Part shown: positions 7,284-16,078 of the stretch, in pieces
How the letters are laid out: each line of letters begins with the position of its first letter
Position numbering within the stretch: the first letter of the stretch is position 1
DNA from: an uncultured Pseudomonadota bacterium
GTDB taxonomy: Bacteria; Pseudomonadota; Gammaproteobacteria; Enterobacterales; Succinivibrionaceae
DNA: 36,189 nt
Direction of reading: 5' to 3'
Assembly: GCA_900315145.1 (NCBI GenBank)
Contig: OMYE01000036.1
Location: 1-36,189, forward strand
The notes under the pieces: model-generated
What the model was told of the DNA's origin: nothing
The model's input: only the letters and a program-made list of their open reading frames with translations
The model's database searches: none
Program-made: the position numbers and the translations under genes

Positions 7284-9410
7284 ATGAACTGGAAAAAGTC
7301 TTGGTTAAAGTTTTTAGATAATTTTGAAGATTGGAAAAATCGCTTCAACAATGAAAACGGCAGACTGTTTACCACTACCAAAGGTAGGTGGCTTCTAGCA
7401 GGTGTGATTGTCGTTGTGGTTGTCGGAGGTGTGTCTATATACAAAATCAACCGCTATCTTACCATGCGTGATCACCGCATCCGTGCTGAAAATGCCATGA
7501 AGGGGAATTCCTATGAAGAGGCCCACAGAAATTATGAGAAGCTGATTGAGCTCGGCGATCTGGAGTCTCTCTACAATATGGCTGACCTGTATTTTGAAGG
7601 CAAGGGTACCAACAAGGATACCAGAAAGGGACTTGAATATCTGCGTCGCGCCGCTACTGCCGGTTACTCTCCGGCTCAGGTGCGTCTTGGCAATCTTTAT
7701 TTTGCGCAGGGCGATGCCACCAGTACCTGTGTAGGTCACGACTATAAACAGGCCTATGAGTGGTTTATGAAGGCGGGCAATAACCCTGATGCTCTTGATG
7801 CAATAGGTCAGATGTACAGAAAGGGGCTCGGCGGATTAAAGGTTGATGACAGTATGGCCAACAGCTATTTCAACCGCTGGATTGATATTTATGTGAGAAG
7901 AGCTGAAGCGGGTGATGTCAACGCTATGCGCACACTGGGTAAATATTTTTCTGACGGCCTCAGAGTACCTATCAATGAAGATAAATCTATGTACTGGTAC
8001 AGTGAAGCTGCTAAGAAGCAGGATATTGAATCTCTGGAGACTCTGTCCTTCCATTATCGTATGAGTAATAAGAGTGAAGACAGGGAGAAAGCAAAAACAT
8101 ATCTCAGAATTCTGGAATCTCTTTACAAGGATATGGTATCTCACAGCGGCAATACCCAGGCTATGCTGTCTTTAAGTGATATTTACAGCATTGAATGGTA
8201 TGACAAATATGATCCTGCACTTTCAAAGGATCTGCTGATAAGGGCTGCCGATTTGGATAATTCCGAAGCCAAGCTTATTCTTGCTGATAAGATAGAAGAC
8301 GGATCCATAGATATGCATGATGTCGGCAAGGAACCGAATATTCTGCGTTATGAGGCTAAAAAGATTAGAGAGCAGATGGCTGAACGCGGCAATATCAATG
8401 CTATGATGGATCTCGGTTTTGATGCTCTTACCGGTACCACCATTTCCAAGCCGAAGGGGCATTATCACGGGGTTAAGAAGAATTCAGACGTTGATGAGTC
8501 TAAGGATCAGAAAAAACGTACAGTAGCTGTTTCTAATAAGATGCAGGAGGTATCAAAGAAGATTGAGGAAGCCAAAGCGGAATCAGAAATGGTGATTATT
8601 TCTGAAAATTCATCTGTAAACGGCACACATCAGAATAATGCCTCTGGAGAGACTTCCGCTGATTTTCTTGCCGGGGGAACCGGCAGCGACAGTTCTGTTA
8701 CAGGTGAAGGTGATGCTGTACTTACCGAAAATGCCGATGGTGATGCTGTACCTACCGAAAATGCCGATGGCGGTGCTGTTATTGCAGCAAATAATGAGAA
8801 TTTTGAATATGAAATGCCACCGGAACCTGGTGAACTTCCTGAGGATGATTCATTTGCTAATGACTATAATGTTGTGGCCATGCCTGATTACGATGAAGCA
8901 ATCAAGTGGTTTACCATGGCGGCACAGCGCGGTGATTCGAGAGCTATGTTCGAGCTCGGTAATATCTATAATGACTCCAGTGATTTTTCTAAATACTATA
9001 ATCCGGAGACCGCTATATACTGGTTGAAGCAGAGTGCAGATCTGTGCTATGAACCTGCATATATGAAACTCGGCAGTATCTACAATACGCAGGGCGCCAG
9101 CTATGAGAACGCCAAAGAGGCCCAGATGTGGTATACCAAGGCGGCTACAGAAGGTGACTATGCAGCTCAGAAGCTTCTGGCGGAATCTCTTGCAAGAGGA
9201 GGCAGGGGAGCACAGTCTGATATGTTCAATGCTCTCAAGTGGACACTTGTTCTCAAGTCATACATGGGAACATTTGATACTGACGGATGGTTCAAGGATG
9301 ATATAGCTGAGATGGAAAAAACATACTCCTACTTCCTGACTCCTGGCGAAGTGCAGAAAGCTAATGCCGAAGCTGAAATTATGCGTGCGAAATACGGTTC
9401 TGCCTGGTAG
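7284..9410 (+). CDS. Membrane-anchored Sel1/TPR-repeat protein
   Basis: A 708-residue protein. The N-terminus is short and basic, followed by one transmembrane helix at about residues 36-53 (WLLAGVIVVVVVGGVSIY), so the rest probably faces the periplasm. Sel1-type helical repeats are visible from about residue 70 to 350 (for example ALYNMADLYFEGKGTNKD-like and AMRTLGKYFSDGLRV patterns), and again from about 540 to 670. An acidic, low-complexity linker at about 400-530 holds a two-and-a-bit-copy 10-residue repeat (GDAV.TENAD). Sel1 arrays are protein-interaction scaffolds, and no catalytic domain is visible. The ribosome site is weak. A strong terminator follows the stop. The partner is unknown; the nearest gene is the upstream TetR-type regulator. 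Confidence 0.85.
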   Translation: MNWKKSWLKFLDNFEDWKNRFNNENGRLFTTTKGRWLLAGVIVVVVVGGVSIYKINRYLTMRDHRIRAENAMKGNSYEEAHRNYEKLIELGDLESLYNMADLYFEGKGTNKDTRKGLEYLRRAATAGYSPAQVRLGNLYFAQGDATSTCVGHDYKQAYEWFMKAGNNPDALDAIGQMYRKGLGGLKVDDSMANSYFNRWIDIYVRRAEAGDVNAMRTLGKYFSDGLRVPINEDKSMYWYSEAAKKQDIESLETLSFHYRMSNKSEDREKAKTYLRILESLYKDMVSHSGNTQAMLSLSDIYSIEWYDKYDPALSKDLLIRAADLDNSEAKLILADKIEDGSIDMHDVGKEPNILRYEAKKIREQMAERGNINAMMDLGFDALTGTTISKPKGHYHGVKKNSDVDESKDQKKRTVAVSNKMQEVSKKIEEAKAESEMVIISENSSVNGTHQNNASGETSADFLAGGTGSDSSVTGEGDAVLTENADGDAVPTENADGGAVIAANNENFEYEMPPEPGELPEDDSFANDYNVVAMPDYDEAIKWFTMAAQRGDSRAMFELGNIYNDSSDFSKYYNPETAIYWLKQSADLCYEPAYMKLGSIYNTQGASYENAKEAQMWYTKAATEGDYAAQKLLAESLARGGRGAQSDMFNALKWTLVLKSYMGTFDTDGWFKDDIAEMEKTYSYFLTPGEVQKANAEAEIMRAKYGSAW
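8709..8768. repeat. 30-bp in-frame tandem repeat in the Sel1 protein linker
   Basis: Two 30-bp copies (8709-8738 and 8739-8768) differ by a single base and are followed by the start of a third diverged copy. They encode a 10-residue Gly/Asp/Ala/Glu-rich unit in the acidic linker. Copy number would be expected to vary between strains. Confidence 0.85.
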
Positions 9411-9445
9411 AATTCCGGAATGACATAATTTCCCATGTAGATTGA

Positions 9446-9483
9446 AAAGGGAGGGCGATAGCCCTCCCTTTCAGTTTTTTTTA
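9446..9483 (+). terminator. Intrinsic terminator of the Sel1-repeat gene
   Basis: An 11-bp perfect stem (9446-9456 with 9461-9471) with a GATA loop is followed, after CAG, by a run of nine T. It lies 36 bases past the stop codon and is a textbook Rho-independent terminator. Confidence 0.93.
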
Positions 9484-9636
9484 TTCTCTATTATTTTATT
9501 TTTTTTACTTTAACTTTTACTTTTACTTTGTTTTCTGCTGATATGCATGCGGATAGGCTCACATGTTTTTATGGCTCTGGTCATCAGATCTTCGGTTAAC
9601 CGGTATGGTGATTACCCCGTTACGGTTGGATATTAC

Positions 9637-9672
9637 TAAAAAAGATAATCCCCGGCATCAGTCGGGGATTAT
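9637..9672 (-). terminator. Intrinsic terminator of the zinc-ribbon membrane protein gene
   Basis: A 10-bp perfect stem (9645-9654 with 9663-9672), extended by a G-T and a C-G pair inside, is followed on the minus strand by CTTTTTT. It lies 48 bases beyond the minus-strand stop at 9720. Bases 9484-9636 between the two convergent terminators are T-rich and carry no gene. Confidence 0.9.
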
Positions 9673-9719
9673 GGTATGTATTTTAACTGGTAAACGCTAT
9701 ACTCGCTTATTACCTGAGA

Positions 9720-10982
9720 TTACTTTCTGTTTCTGGTATAGGATCTTACAAATTCATCACGTGCATCCAACAGTTTGAATGATTTGATGTCGCCGTAGCT
9801 GTTGGCCTTGGTGGCTCTGGCTACAGATACACGGCTGCTGTCCACTGCAATGTGACCGATAATGGAAACAGCAAGACCTGCGACAACAGGAATCCACCAG
9901 TCGGCACCCTTGAAGAAGAACTGCAGAACGAACCAGAGGAGTACGGCAAAGATTGTCATGGAACCGAAGTACAGGGCGTTGTTACGAGGCAGATTACCTA
10001 CGAATGTACCTGTCTGGGCATTCAGGGCAAAGGTGAACTCTTTGTTTTCCCATTTGGTCTTCATCATCCAGATAGGATAGAGAACTGACTGGGCGCTGAT
10101 ATCAGAGGTCTTGATATCGTCTGATTCAAAGCTTACTCTGGTGTAGTCAGTAACAGTTTCATGCTCTAAGGTATCAACGAGAGATGTAGCTGCACGGTTT
10201 GATGCTCTTTCTGCACATGACTGGCAGGATTCATCATAAACATAGGAAATGAAGCTTGGGAGATATTCCGGTTTAAACGGAATGGAATCATCAAAAGCAA
10301 AAGGTTCAAGGGATTCGGTTAAAGCGTCATCAACATCAATGCAGGCGTCTTCAGGAATCTTTTCAAATTTCTGAGAACCGGTACGGAAAACGTTATATAC
10401 GCTGGTTTTGTCTCCGCTATCTCTTTCTGCACTGAATTTGGCGGAACCCATGGCGGTCATGTCATATATCCAGAAAGGAATATAGTAGCCTTTGATGTTT
10501 TCAATTCTGTTGTCTCTCTTAAAGAGCTTTGGAACGAAAGGCTTGTTCTTGAGGTGTTCCTGATACTTCTGTAGCAGTACATCCTTGTCGAGCTTAAATG
10601 GAACCACCAGATCAGGTACATGATTGCCTACCAGCTTATCATAGAATACAACGTTGTTTTCGCAGTACGGACAGATGGTGGAAACTGTTGTAGGTGATAC
10701 TTCGATTGCACCGCCGCACTGCGGACAGGCGTAGGTATCGTGTTTAGTGGTTTCCGGATCATCGCCGTCAGCCAGGTGACGTACTAAAGGCTCTTCAGGT
10801 TCGGAGTAGTGATTTTTACGAACGAATTCGCCTTCGTTGAACTTTTTAGCACCCTTTGTTGCCTCCGGGTCATCAACAGGAACTTCGGTATCGCAGAACT
10901 GACACTTTAACATGTGTGTTTTGATATCGAAATTCATTGCACCACCGCAGGCGGGGCATTTATGATTGTAGGTATCTGTCAT
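9720..10982 (-). CDS. TFIIB-type double zinc-ribbon membrane protein (YdjG-like)
   Basis: A 420-residue protein with two zinc ribbons near the N-terminus: Cys 9, 12, 27, 30 (CPACGG ... CQFC) and Cys 86, 89, 104, 107 (CPQCGG ... CPYC). A globular middle follows with the family string IKGYYIPFWIYD, and then two hydrophobic helices at about 345-385 before a short basic tail. This layout is that of the annotated TFIIB-type zinc ribbon-containing proteins, of which B. subtilis YdjG is an example. Despite the name they are not transcription factors; YdjG is tied to membrane recruitment of PspA. Its neighbour on the same strand is an SPFH/zinc-ribbon protein, as in ydjFGHI, which supports the reading. 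The ribosome site is weak. No PspA homologue is present in the window. Confidence 0.8.
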   Translation of the reverse strand: MTDTYNHKCPACGGAMNFDIKTHMLKCQFCDTEVPVDDPEATKGAKKFNEGEFVRKNHYSEPEEPLVRHLADGDDPETTKHDTYACPQCGGAIEVSPTTVSTICPYCENNVVFYDKLVGNHVPDLVVPFKLDKDVLLQKYQEHLKNKPFVPKLFKRDNRIENIKGYYIPFWIYDMTAMGSAKFSAERDSGDKTSVYNVFRTGSQKFEKIPEDACIDVDDALTESLEPFAFDDSIPFKPEYLPSFISYVYDESCQSCAERASNRAATSLVDTLEHETVTDYTRVSFESDDIKTSDISAQSVLYPIWMMKTKWENKEFTFALNAQTGTFVGNLPRNNALYFGSMTIFAVLLWFVLQFFFKGADWWIPVVAGLAVSIIGHIAVDSSRVSVARATKANSYGDIKSFKLLDARDEFVRSYTRNRK

Positions 10983-11069
10983 TTTATTCTTTTCTTTTTT
11001 ATCAATAGATTTCTTTTAGATTCTGATACTGTATTTATTATTTTAACTGTCAGTTTAGGATCATAAAGC

Positions 11070-11092
11070 CCTGCCTGAGTATATCAGGCAGG
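11070..11092 (-). terminator. Hairpin between the SPFH and zinc-ribbon genes
   Basis: A 9-bp perfect stem (11070-11078 with 11084-11092) with a 5-nt loop lies in the 222-base gap between the two minus-strand genes. The tail on the minus strand (GCTTTATG) is a poor T-tract, so this may attenuate rather than fully end transcription, lowering expression of the downstream gene. Confidence 0.4.
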
Positions 11093-11204
11093 TGCGACGG
11101 AACTTAATTCCTTGTTAATGAAGGCTTCCGTATCCATGCGGTATACCGGAGCTTTCCGCACTGCCACAGGCAGGGTACTTATGATTGAATTTAACAGTTA
11201 CCTG

Positions 11205-12563
11205 TTATTTTACAATATCGTTGTCATCAACAGGATCGCCGCATTCTGGGCAGAACTTACCTGGATTCTTTGGATCAGGGAATACGTAGCCACACTTGTC
11301 ACACTTGAAGGTAGGTGCACCGGCAGGCTTCTTCTTACCGCATTCCATACAGAATTTACCCTGGTTTACGGCACCGCATTCGCAGGTCCAGCCTTCAGCA
11401 GCCTTTGGAGCTGGCTTTGGCTTACCGCAGTTAGCGCAGAACTTGCCCTGATTGGTAGTACCGCATTCGCAGGTCCAGCCGGCAGGTGCGGCAGCTGCAG
11501 CAGCCCCCATGGCAGCACCGGCGGCCATTCCAGGCTGTTGCATCTGCTGCTGTTGCATCTGCTGCATTCTGAACATATCGGCAACACCGCCGCCGAACTG
11601 TCCGACCATACCCATACCCATTAAGCCCATGGCTGCACCGTTTGGATTAGATGCTGCAGCTCTCATAGCATCTGCCTGTGCGGCTGCCATCTGTGCTGCT
11701 GCCATTCCAGGATCGCGCATGGTAGCGCCAAGCTGCAGCTTCTTGATCATTGCTGCATCTTCTTCCGGCAGACTGATTGAGTTGATAGCTACGGAAACTA
11801 CGCTTAAACCTCTTAATTCACCCCATTTCTTTGAAAGAGCCTGGTTCATGGCTTCACAGAGTTCATCTACATGAGAAGGGATGGCATTAGGACGAATCAT
11901 TAAATCTGAAAGATGAGCAAATGCAGGCTGCAGGGCAGAGATGAATTCTGTCTTCAGAACCTGTCTAATCTGTTCAGTCTTGTATTCATCGGCAACGTTA
12001 CCGCAAATCTTGGTATAGAAAGTGATAGGATTATCGATCTTGAATGTGAAGATACCGTTGCAGCGTAATGATACATCGATATCAAGACCGGTATTACGGT
12101 CAACAACACGGAAAGGAACCGGAGTTGCCGTACCGAACTTGTTGTCCAGGATTTCCTTGATGTTGAAGTAGTAGAGACGCTGATCCTTACCGGTATCACC
12201 ACCGAACTTGAAACGTTCCCAGGCTGTTCCCATTACCGCCTTGAGGTTATCCCACTTCAGACCGCCTGCAAAAATTGAAGGTTCGGATGACTTGTCGTAG
12301 GTGAAAACACCTGGTTCTGCAGCCAGTTCGGTTACCACGCCCTGATCAACGATGATGGCACACTGGCCGTCGGCTACGGCTATTGCAGATCCCTGGGTGA
12401 TGACATTGTCATGACCGTCGGTATTTGACGTTCTTCTGTTTGTCTGCTTGTAGCCGCGAGCAAACAGTACATCATTACTTAAGGAATCGCAAGTAAAGAA
12501 TTCCTTCCATTGATCGGCAAGAGTTCCGCCTATTGCGCCGGCTGCTGCTTTGAATAATCCCAT
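11205..12563 (-). CDS. SPFH-domain protein with three C-terminal zinc ribbons (YdjI-like)
   Basis: A 452-residue protein. Residues 1 to about 290 match the SPFH/band-7 'virion core protein' family: MGLFKAAAGAIGGTLADQWKEFF at the start, QGSAIAVADGQCAIIVDQG, and a C-terminal helix around LPEEDAAMIKKLQLG. An Ala/Met/Gln-rich linker follows. The last 90 residues carry three Cys4 zinc ribbons; the first two (WTCECG ... FC..CGKPKP and WTCECG ... FC.ECGKKKP) are near-duplicates, and the third reads CDKCG ... FCPECG. SPFH proteins assemble into membrane-associated rings, and B. subtilis YdjI helps place PspA at the membrane. The start has a clear AGGAG. The downstream zinc-ribbon membrane protein is the likely partner. 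Confidence 0.85.
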   Translation of the reverse strand: MGLFKAAAGAIGGTLADQWKEFFTCDSLSNDVLFARGYKQTNRRTSNTDGHDNVITQGSAIAVADGQCAIIVDQGVVTELAAEPGVFTYDKSSEPSIFAGGLKWDNLKAVMGTAWERFKFGGDTGKDQRLYYFNIKEILDNKFGTATPVPFRVVDRNTGLDIDVSLRCNGIFTFKIDNPITFYTKICGNVADEYKTEQIRQVLKTEFISALQPAFAHLSDLMIRPNAIPSHVDELCEAMNQALSKKWGELRGLSVVSVAINSISLPEEDAAMIKKLQLGATMRDPGMAAAQMAAAQADAMRAAASNPNGAAMGLMGMGMVGQFGGGVADMFRMQQMQQQQMQQPGMAAGAAMGAAAAAAPAGWTCECGTTNQGKFCANCGKPKPAPKAAEGWTCECGAVNQGKFCMECGKKKPAGAPTFKCDKCGYVFPDPKNPGKFCPECGDPVDDNDIVK

Positions 12564-13021
12564 ATGATCTTTCTCCTAATCCATCAGGATAAAATAATTA
12601 TTATTTATTTTTCAATAAATAGCCTGTCCATACATATGTAGCATTGTAGAGTAGACTTTTTAGACTATTAAACTGCATCTGAAGACAATACCCACGTCTT
12701 CACGATATGTGATAATTGTATATACAGACATTGGGTTTAACAATTATTAAAGACTATTAAAAACGTATTTTATTATTTGTATCAAAAAATTATGAAGTCA
12801 TGATATCTAAAATTATATCGTTTTCAGAAGAAATGAATTTTTCTGAGGCAGGTTTGGCGACAGCAGCAGAGAGTCTACCCGTTGAGAAAGTCTGATTCAT
12901 GATGGATAAAACCTGCAGGTTTTTATCCATCATAACAGCATGACATTGTGTAACAGATCGATATCGTGGTATGACGGCGGAATTATCTTTCTGTTTTAAT
13001 TTTCAATTTTTCTTATTTTTC
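12564..13021. other. Intergenic region amidase - SPFH gene
   Basis: It holds the upstream region of the SPFH gene, including a 7-bp inverted repeat (12680-12686 with 12696-12702) that could be an operator, and an AT-rich hairpin behind the amidase (about 12900-12932: 12 paired bases with one bulge, TGCA loop) that may terminate the amidase transcript. No gene was seen. Confidence 0.5.
12900..12932 (-). terminator. Possible terminator of the amidase gene
   Basis: A near-perfect inverted repeat (left arm 12902-12913, right arm 12918-12930, one bulged T) with a TGCA loop lies about 90 bases past the amidase stop on the minus strand. The T-run is inside the stem rather than after it, so the assignment is tentative. 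Confidence 0.35.
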
Positions 13022-13942
13022 TTATTTTTCTTTTAAACCATCTCCTGATCTGTTTTCTGGAAAAAGTTCAAAATAGGCATCAATTCCGTCGGCCAGAGCT
13101 TCAGTGAATTTTTTCTGGAAGCCTTCGTCAAGAGCCTTTTTTTCATCAGCAGGATTAGTGATTACTGCTGTTTCCACCAGAACGGCTGGGACTGAGCTGT
13201 TTCTCAGAACATAGAGATTCTGCTTGTCATAAACAGGCAGTATATCTGTTACCAGAGGTACTTTTTCTACAGTATGGTGGTAGTAGTTCGGTGAAAAGCC
13301 TCGGTCTTTAAGATAGGAAGCAGTGGCGTAGGCCAGAATATAGGTTTTTCGCAGCATTGGATTTTCATTGGAGAGAAGAACACTGTATCCGCTGGCACTG
13401 TCGGTTCGACAGGTTTTCTTACTGGTCCATTCACAGTCGAATTCCTGTACAGAGTCATGATGCAGTGAAACGAATATCCGGTGCCCGTTAATTTTTGTAG
13501 TACGGTTTGTAAGAGGACAGGTTTCATTAAGTGTATGGGTGAGATCTGCAGTGTATCCTCTCCGGTTGAGTTCCTGTTGCAGTTTTACCGCCAGATTGAC
13601 GTTGAAGACATATTCACCGGTAGCATGTTCAGATGACAGAACCCCCGGCTGGACATGATCATGCCCGGGATCTAACAGTATCTTTATACCCCGGTGTTTC
13701 TGTACTGTTTCAGCTGAATATCTGGTATCTTTAAGTTCATCTGATGTTCTGACGGTTATTTCCGGTTCCGCATACACATCATCAGTCACGGCACTGTCCG
13801 CATGAGCAGAACCTGATAAAGCAAGTGTCATAATAACGGAGGCGGCAAGGCCTGGTATTTTTCTGGTGAAATCCTGAAGAAAAAGGGATTTTCTTATTTT
13901 TTGCAGGGATATTTCTGCGATGGTATATCTGTCAGTAGGCAT
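13022..13942 (-). CDS. N-acetylmuramoyl-L-alanine amidase (Amidase_3 family)
   Basis: Zinc peptidoglycan hydrolase that cuts the amide bond between N-acetylmuramic acid and the stem peptide in the periplasm. The frame opens at a TTG (14035), but ATG at 13942 is chosen because AAAGGA precedes it; this gives 306 residues. Residues 28-48 form a signal-like segment ending SAHA. The catalytic domain starts at KILLDPGHD (about 87-95). Predicted zinc ligands are His94, Glu110 (in GEYVFN) and His161 (VSLHHDS), and the catalytic Glu is at 257 (VLVETAVITN). No LysM, SPOR or AMIN domain is present, so it is a compact enzyme; whether it serves cell separation or recycling cannot be told. Confidence 0.92.
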   Translation of the reverse strand: MPTDRYTIAEISLQKIRKSLFLQDFTRKIPGLAASVIMTLALSGSAHADSAVTDDVYAEPEITVRTSDELKDTRYSAETVQKHRGIKILLDPGHDHVQPGVLSSEHATGEYVFNVNLAVKLQQELNRRGYTADLTHTLNETCPLTNRTTKINGHRIFVSLHHDSVQEFDCEWTSKKTCRTDSASGYSVLLSNENPMLRKTYILAYATASYLKDRGFSPNYYHHTVEKVPLVTDILPVYDKQNLYVLRNSSVPAVLVETAVITNPADEKKALDEGFQKKFTEALADGIDAYFELFPENRSGDGLKEK

Positions 13943-14504
13943 TTTTATTCCTTTTGAATTACTTTCCGCCGGTGATTTTAACTCTAAAATCAGACTGTTT
14001 ACAGTCCGGTTTGCAGCGGTTGTCACTTCGGTCAAGAAAATCCGGTGATAAAAGCTATGCGGTTTAGCACGGAATCTTATGGCGGCCGCGGAAATCCTGC
14101 GTCAGCACCTGAATCTTAATGACTGGTATGCCACAGATTATTTATCATAACAGTTAACCATATCCTTTTATAAAAATAATGCGGTACAGTCTGGAACAAA
14201 AGCCGGACTGTATAATAATATGGTGAAAAACTAATCTGATGCGTGTCTTTATATCCTGTTTTGTCATACATATGTATACTATTATGTGACCATGTTTGTA
14301 AATCAGCACATAATATGACTGTTTATACTGATGTAGGTATATTAAAAATATGTTAAAATAATAAAAATTATAACATGATAGTAAAATTCCGGAAATATGC
14401 TGTCTGGCAGAGTAATCAGCATGAAAGAGAAAATATTCCGATAGAAACGTGTGAATATAAATAACCTGTTACAGACGTATTTTTCGTAAAAATTGGTGAA
14501 CTGC
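13943..14504. other. Divergent intergenic region amidase / exonuclease
   Basis: This AT-rich region carries the promoters of the amidase (minus) and the exonuclease (plus). No clear -35/-10 pair, operator or small gene could be picked out with confidence. Confidence 0.4.
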
Positions 14505-15587
14505 ATGAGTGATATAAGTAATAATGAAGAATTACATGAGGGCAGTGATACTGCCCTCGATGATGCCGGCAGGGACAGTGCCGAGGCTGAAATTTTAAGA
14601 CATGTTTCGACAGTTGCAGAAGAATCTTCAGGAGGCGGCTCATTCCCTCTGGAGATTATTCCGGTGATTGAATCACGTCCTGAGCATTTCCGCCTGCTTA
14701 CAAGAATACCCTATACCTGCTTCAGAATAGGTAAAAACCGTATTAAACTCAGGGAGCCAGCTGGTGATGAGAAGTCAATGATCATTCTTGATACGGAAAC
14801 CACCGGACTTGATTTTCTGAAGGACAGGATTATTGAACTGGCCATGGTAAAGGTGAAGTATTCACCGGGTCTCGGGGTAGTCACCTCCATTGAGAACATT
14901 TATGATGAACTGGAGGATCCGATGAAGCCTCTGGATCCGGCAGTGGTAAAGATAACCGGTATCACCGATGATGATGTAAAAGGTAAAAAAATAGATGATG
15001 GTGAGGTCAGTGCCATTATGGCTGATTCACCGCTTATTATCGCCCATAATGCCCGTTTTGACCGCCGGATGTTTGAAAAAAGGTTTGCCCATTTAAAGCA
15101 TCTTTGTGAACTGCCGTGGGGATGCACTCTTTCGGAAATAAACTGGAATGCTTTGGATGGCAGAATATTCTCTAAAAAACAGGAGGCGATTGCCTTATCC
15201 ATGGGGTATTTCTATGATGCGCACCGGGCATCTACGGACTGTCTGGCTCTTCTGTGGCTGCTTAACTGCGTTCAGGGAGCTCTGAGTATGCTGCTCTCTA
15301 GTGTGGATTCATATACCTATACCATAAGAGCTCTTAATGCTCCTTATGATGCCAAGGATATACTTAAGTCCCGTGGTTATCAGTGGTTTGACCGGGAGAA
15401 GGTGAAAGCCGGCAGCAAGAGCTTCTGGTGGATGAAATATCCGAAATACTGGTATAAATCAGTCGGTTCTGTTGATGAATATCAGCAGGAGGTTGCCTTC
15501 CTGATGGAATTGTACGGTATGCCTATTAATGCAGACAACCAGCAGGAGTTTACCTGCGTGGATACGGCATTTACCAGGTATAAATAA
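14505..15587 (+). CDS. DEDDh 3'-5' exonuclease (DNA polymerase III epsilon-like) with extra C-terminal domain
   Basis: Predicted nuclease that removes nucleotides from DNA or RNA 3' ends with two metal ions. ATG at 14505 gives 360 residues; an in-frame TTG lies four codons upstream. Residues 1-45 are acidic and unstructured. The segment FPLEIIPVIESRPEHF (47-62) precedes the exonuclease fold. All five DEDDh residues are visible: Asp96 and Glu98 (LDTETTG), Asp186 (HNARFD), and His240 with Asp245 (AHRASTDC). After the fold a C-terminal module (about 272-338: KDILKSRGYQWF ... YWYKSV ... FLMELYG) resembles the small domain found behind epsilon-like exonucleases in several gammaproteobacteria. A degenerate paralogue follows 491 bases downstream. 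The substrate is unknown. Confidence 0.9.
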   Translation: MSDISNNEELHEGSDTALDDAGRDSAEAEILRHVSTVAEESSGGGSFPLEIIPVIESRPEHFRLLTRIPYTCFRIGKNRIKLREPAGDEKSMIILDTETTGLDFLKDRIIELAMVKVKYSPGLGVVTSIENIYDELEDPMKPLDPAVVKITGITDDDVKGKKIDDGEVSAIMADSPLIIAHNARFDRRMFEKRFAHLKHLCELPWGCTLSEINWNALDGRIFSKKQEAIALSMGYFYDAHRASTDCLALLWLLNCVQGALSMLLSSVDSYTYTIRALNAPYDAKDILKSRGYQWFDREKVKAGSKSFWWMKYPKYWYKSVGSVDEYQQEVAFLMELYGMPINADNQQEFTCVDTAFTRYK

Positions 15588-16078
15588 ACTGTTCCAGAAT
15601 TTACGGAAGATATCCGGATGATACCACAACGCATGTCATGTGCTGTATGTATCCGGTTCTTTATAAAGATTGCCTGTGTTTGTTCCGGAGATAATCCGGT
15701 TTCACCGGACACAGGATGGTATTAAACAGTGCGGAAAAGAATTATTTTTCTTAAAAACTGTAAATTATGCTGCGACCTGTTTAATTTCAGAGAATTCTGA
15801 TATTATTATCCTGTTCAATGCATTTTTTTATGCGTTTGGTTATTTTTTATGAATAACGCCTTATTAAATTCTTCCGGATTCTGACTGCATAATATTTGAT
15901 GCCGCGTAGATAGAGCCGCATAGATAGAGCAGATAAAACAATATCTTTTGATGCCGGTGGTATTGTTTTTTTTCCATGAGCAAAAAAATCTGTCCATACG
16001 GAGCAGTGATGAGCAGTGAATAAACCGGATAACGGTGCAGCAGAACAAGCATAATTTACTGTAAAGAAGGAGCCGAAA
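15588..16078. other. Intergenic region between the two exonuclease paralogues
   Basis: No gene was seen. It holds a probable terminator (15935-15973) and, just before it, two near-copies of an AGATAGAGC motif near 15907 and 15922. The last 30 bases carry the AAGGAG ribosome site of the paralogue. Confidence 0.5.
15935..15973 (+). terminator. AT-rich intrinsic terminator downstream of the exonuclease
   Basis: A stem of about 11 bp (15935-15945 with 15959-15969, one G-T pair) around a 13-nt loop runs straight into a T-tract of eight or more. It lies about 350 bases past the stop codon. The stem is mostly A-T, so confidence is moderate. Confidence 0.5.

Noticed and set aside
11112-11874. Long plus-strand frames opposite the SPFH gene
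   Set aside because: They are antisense shadows of the Ala/Cys-rich end of a clearly identified gene.
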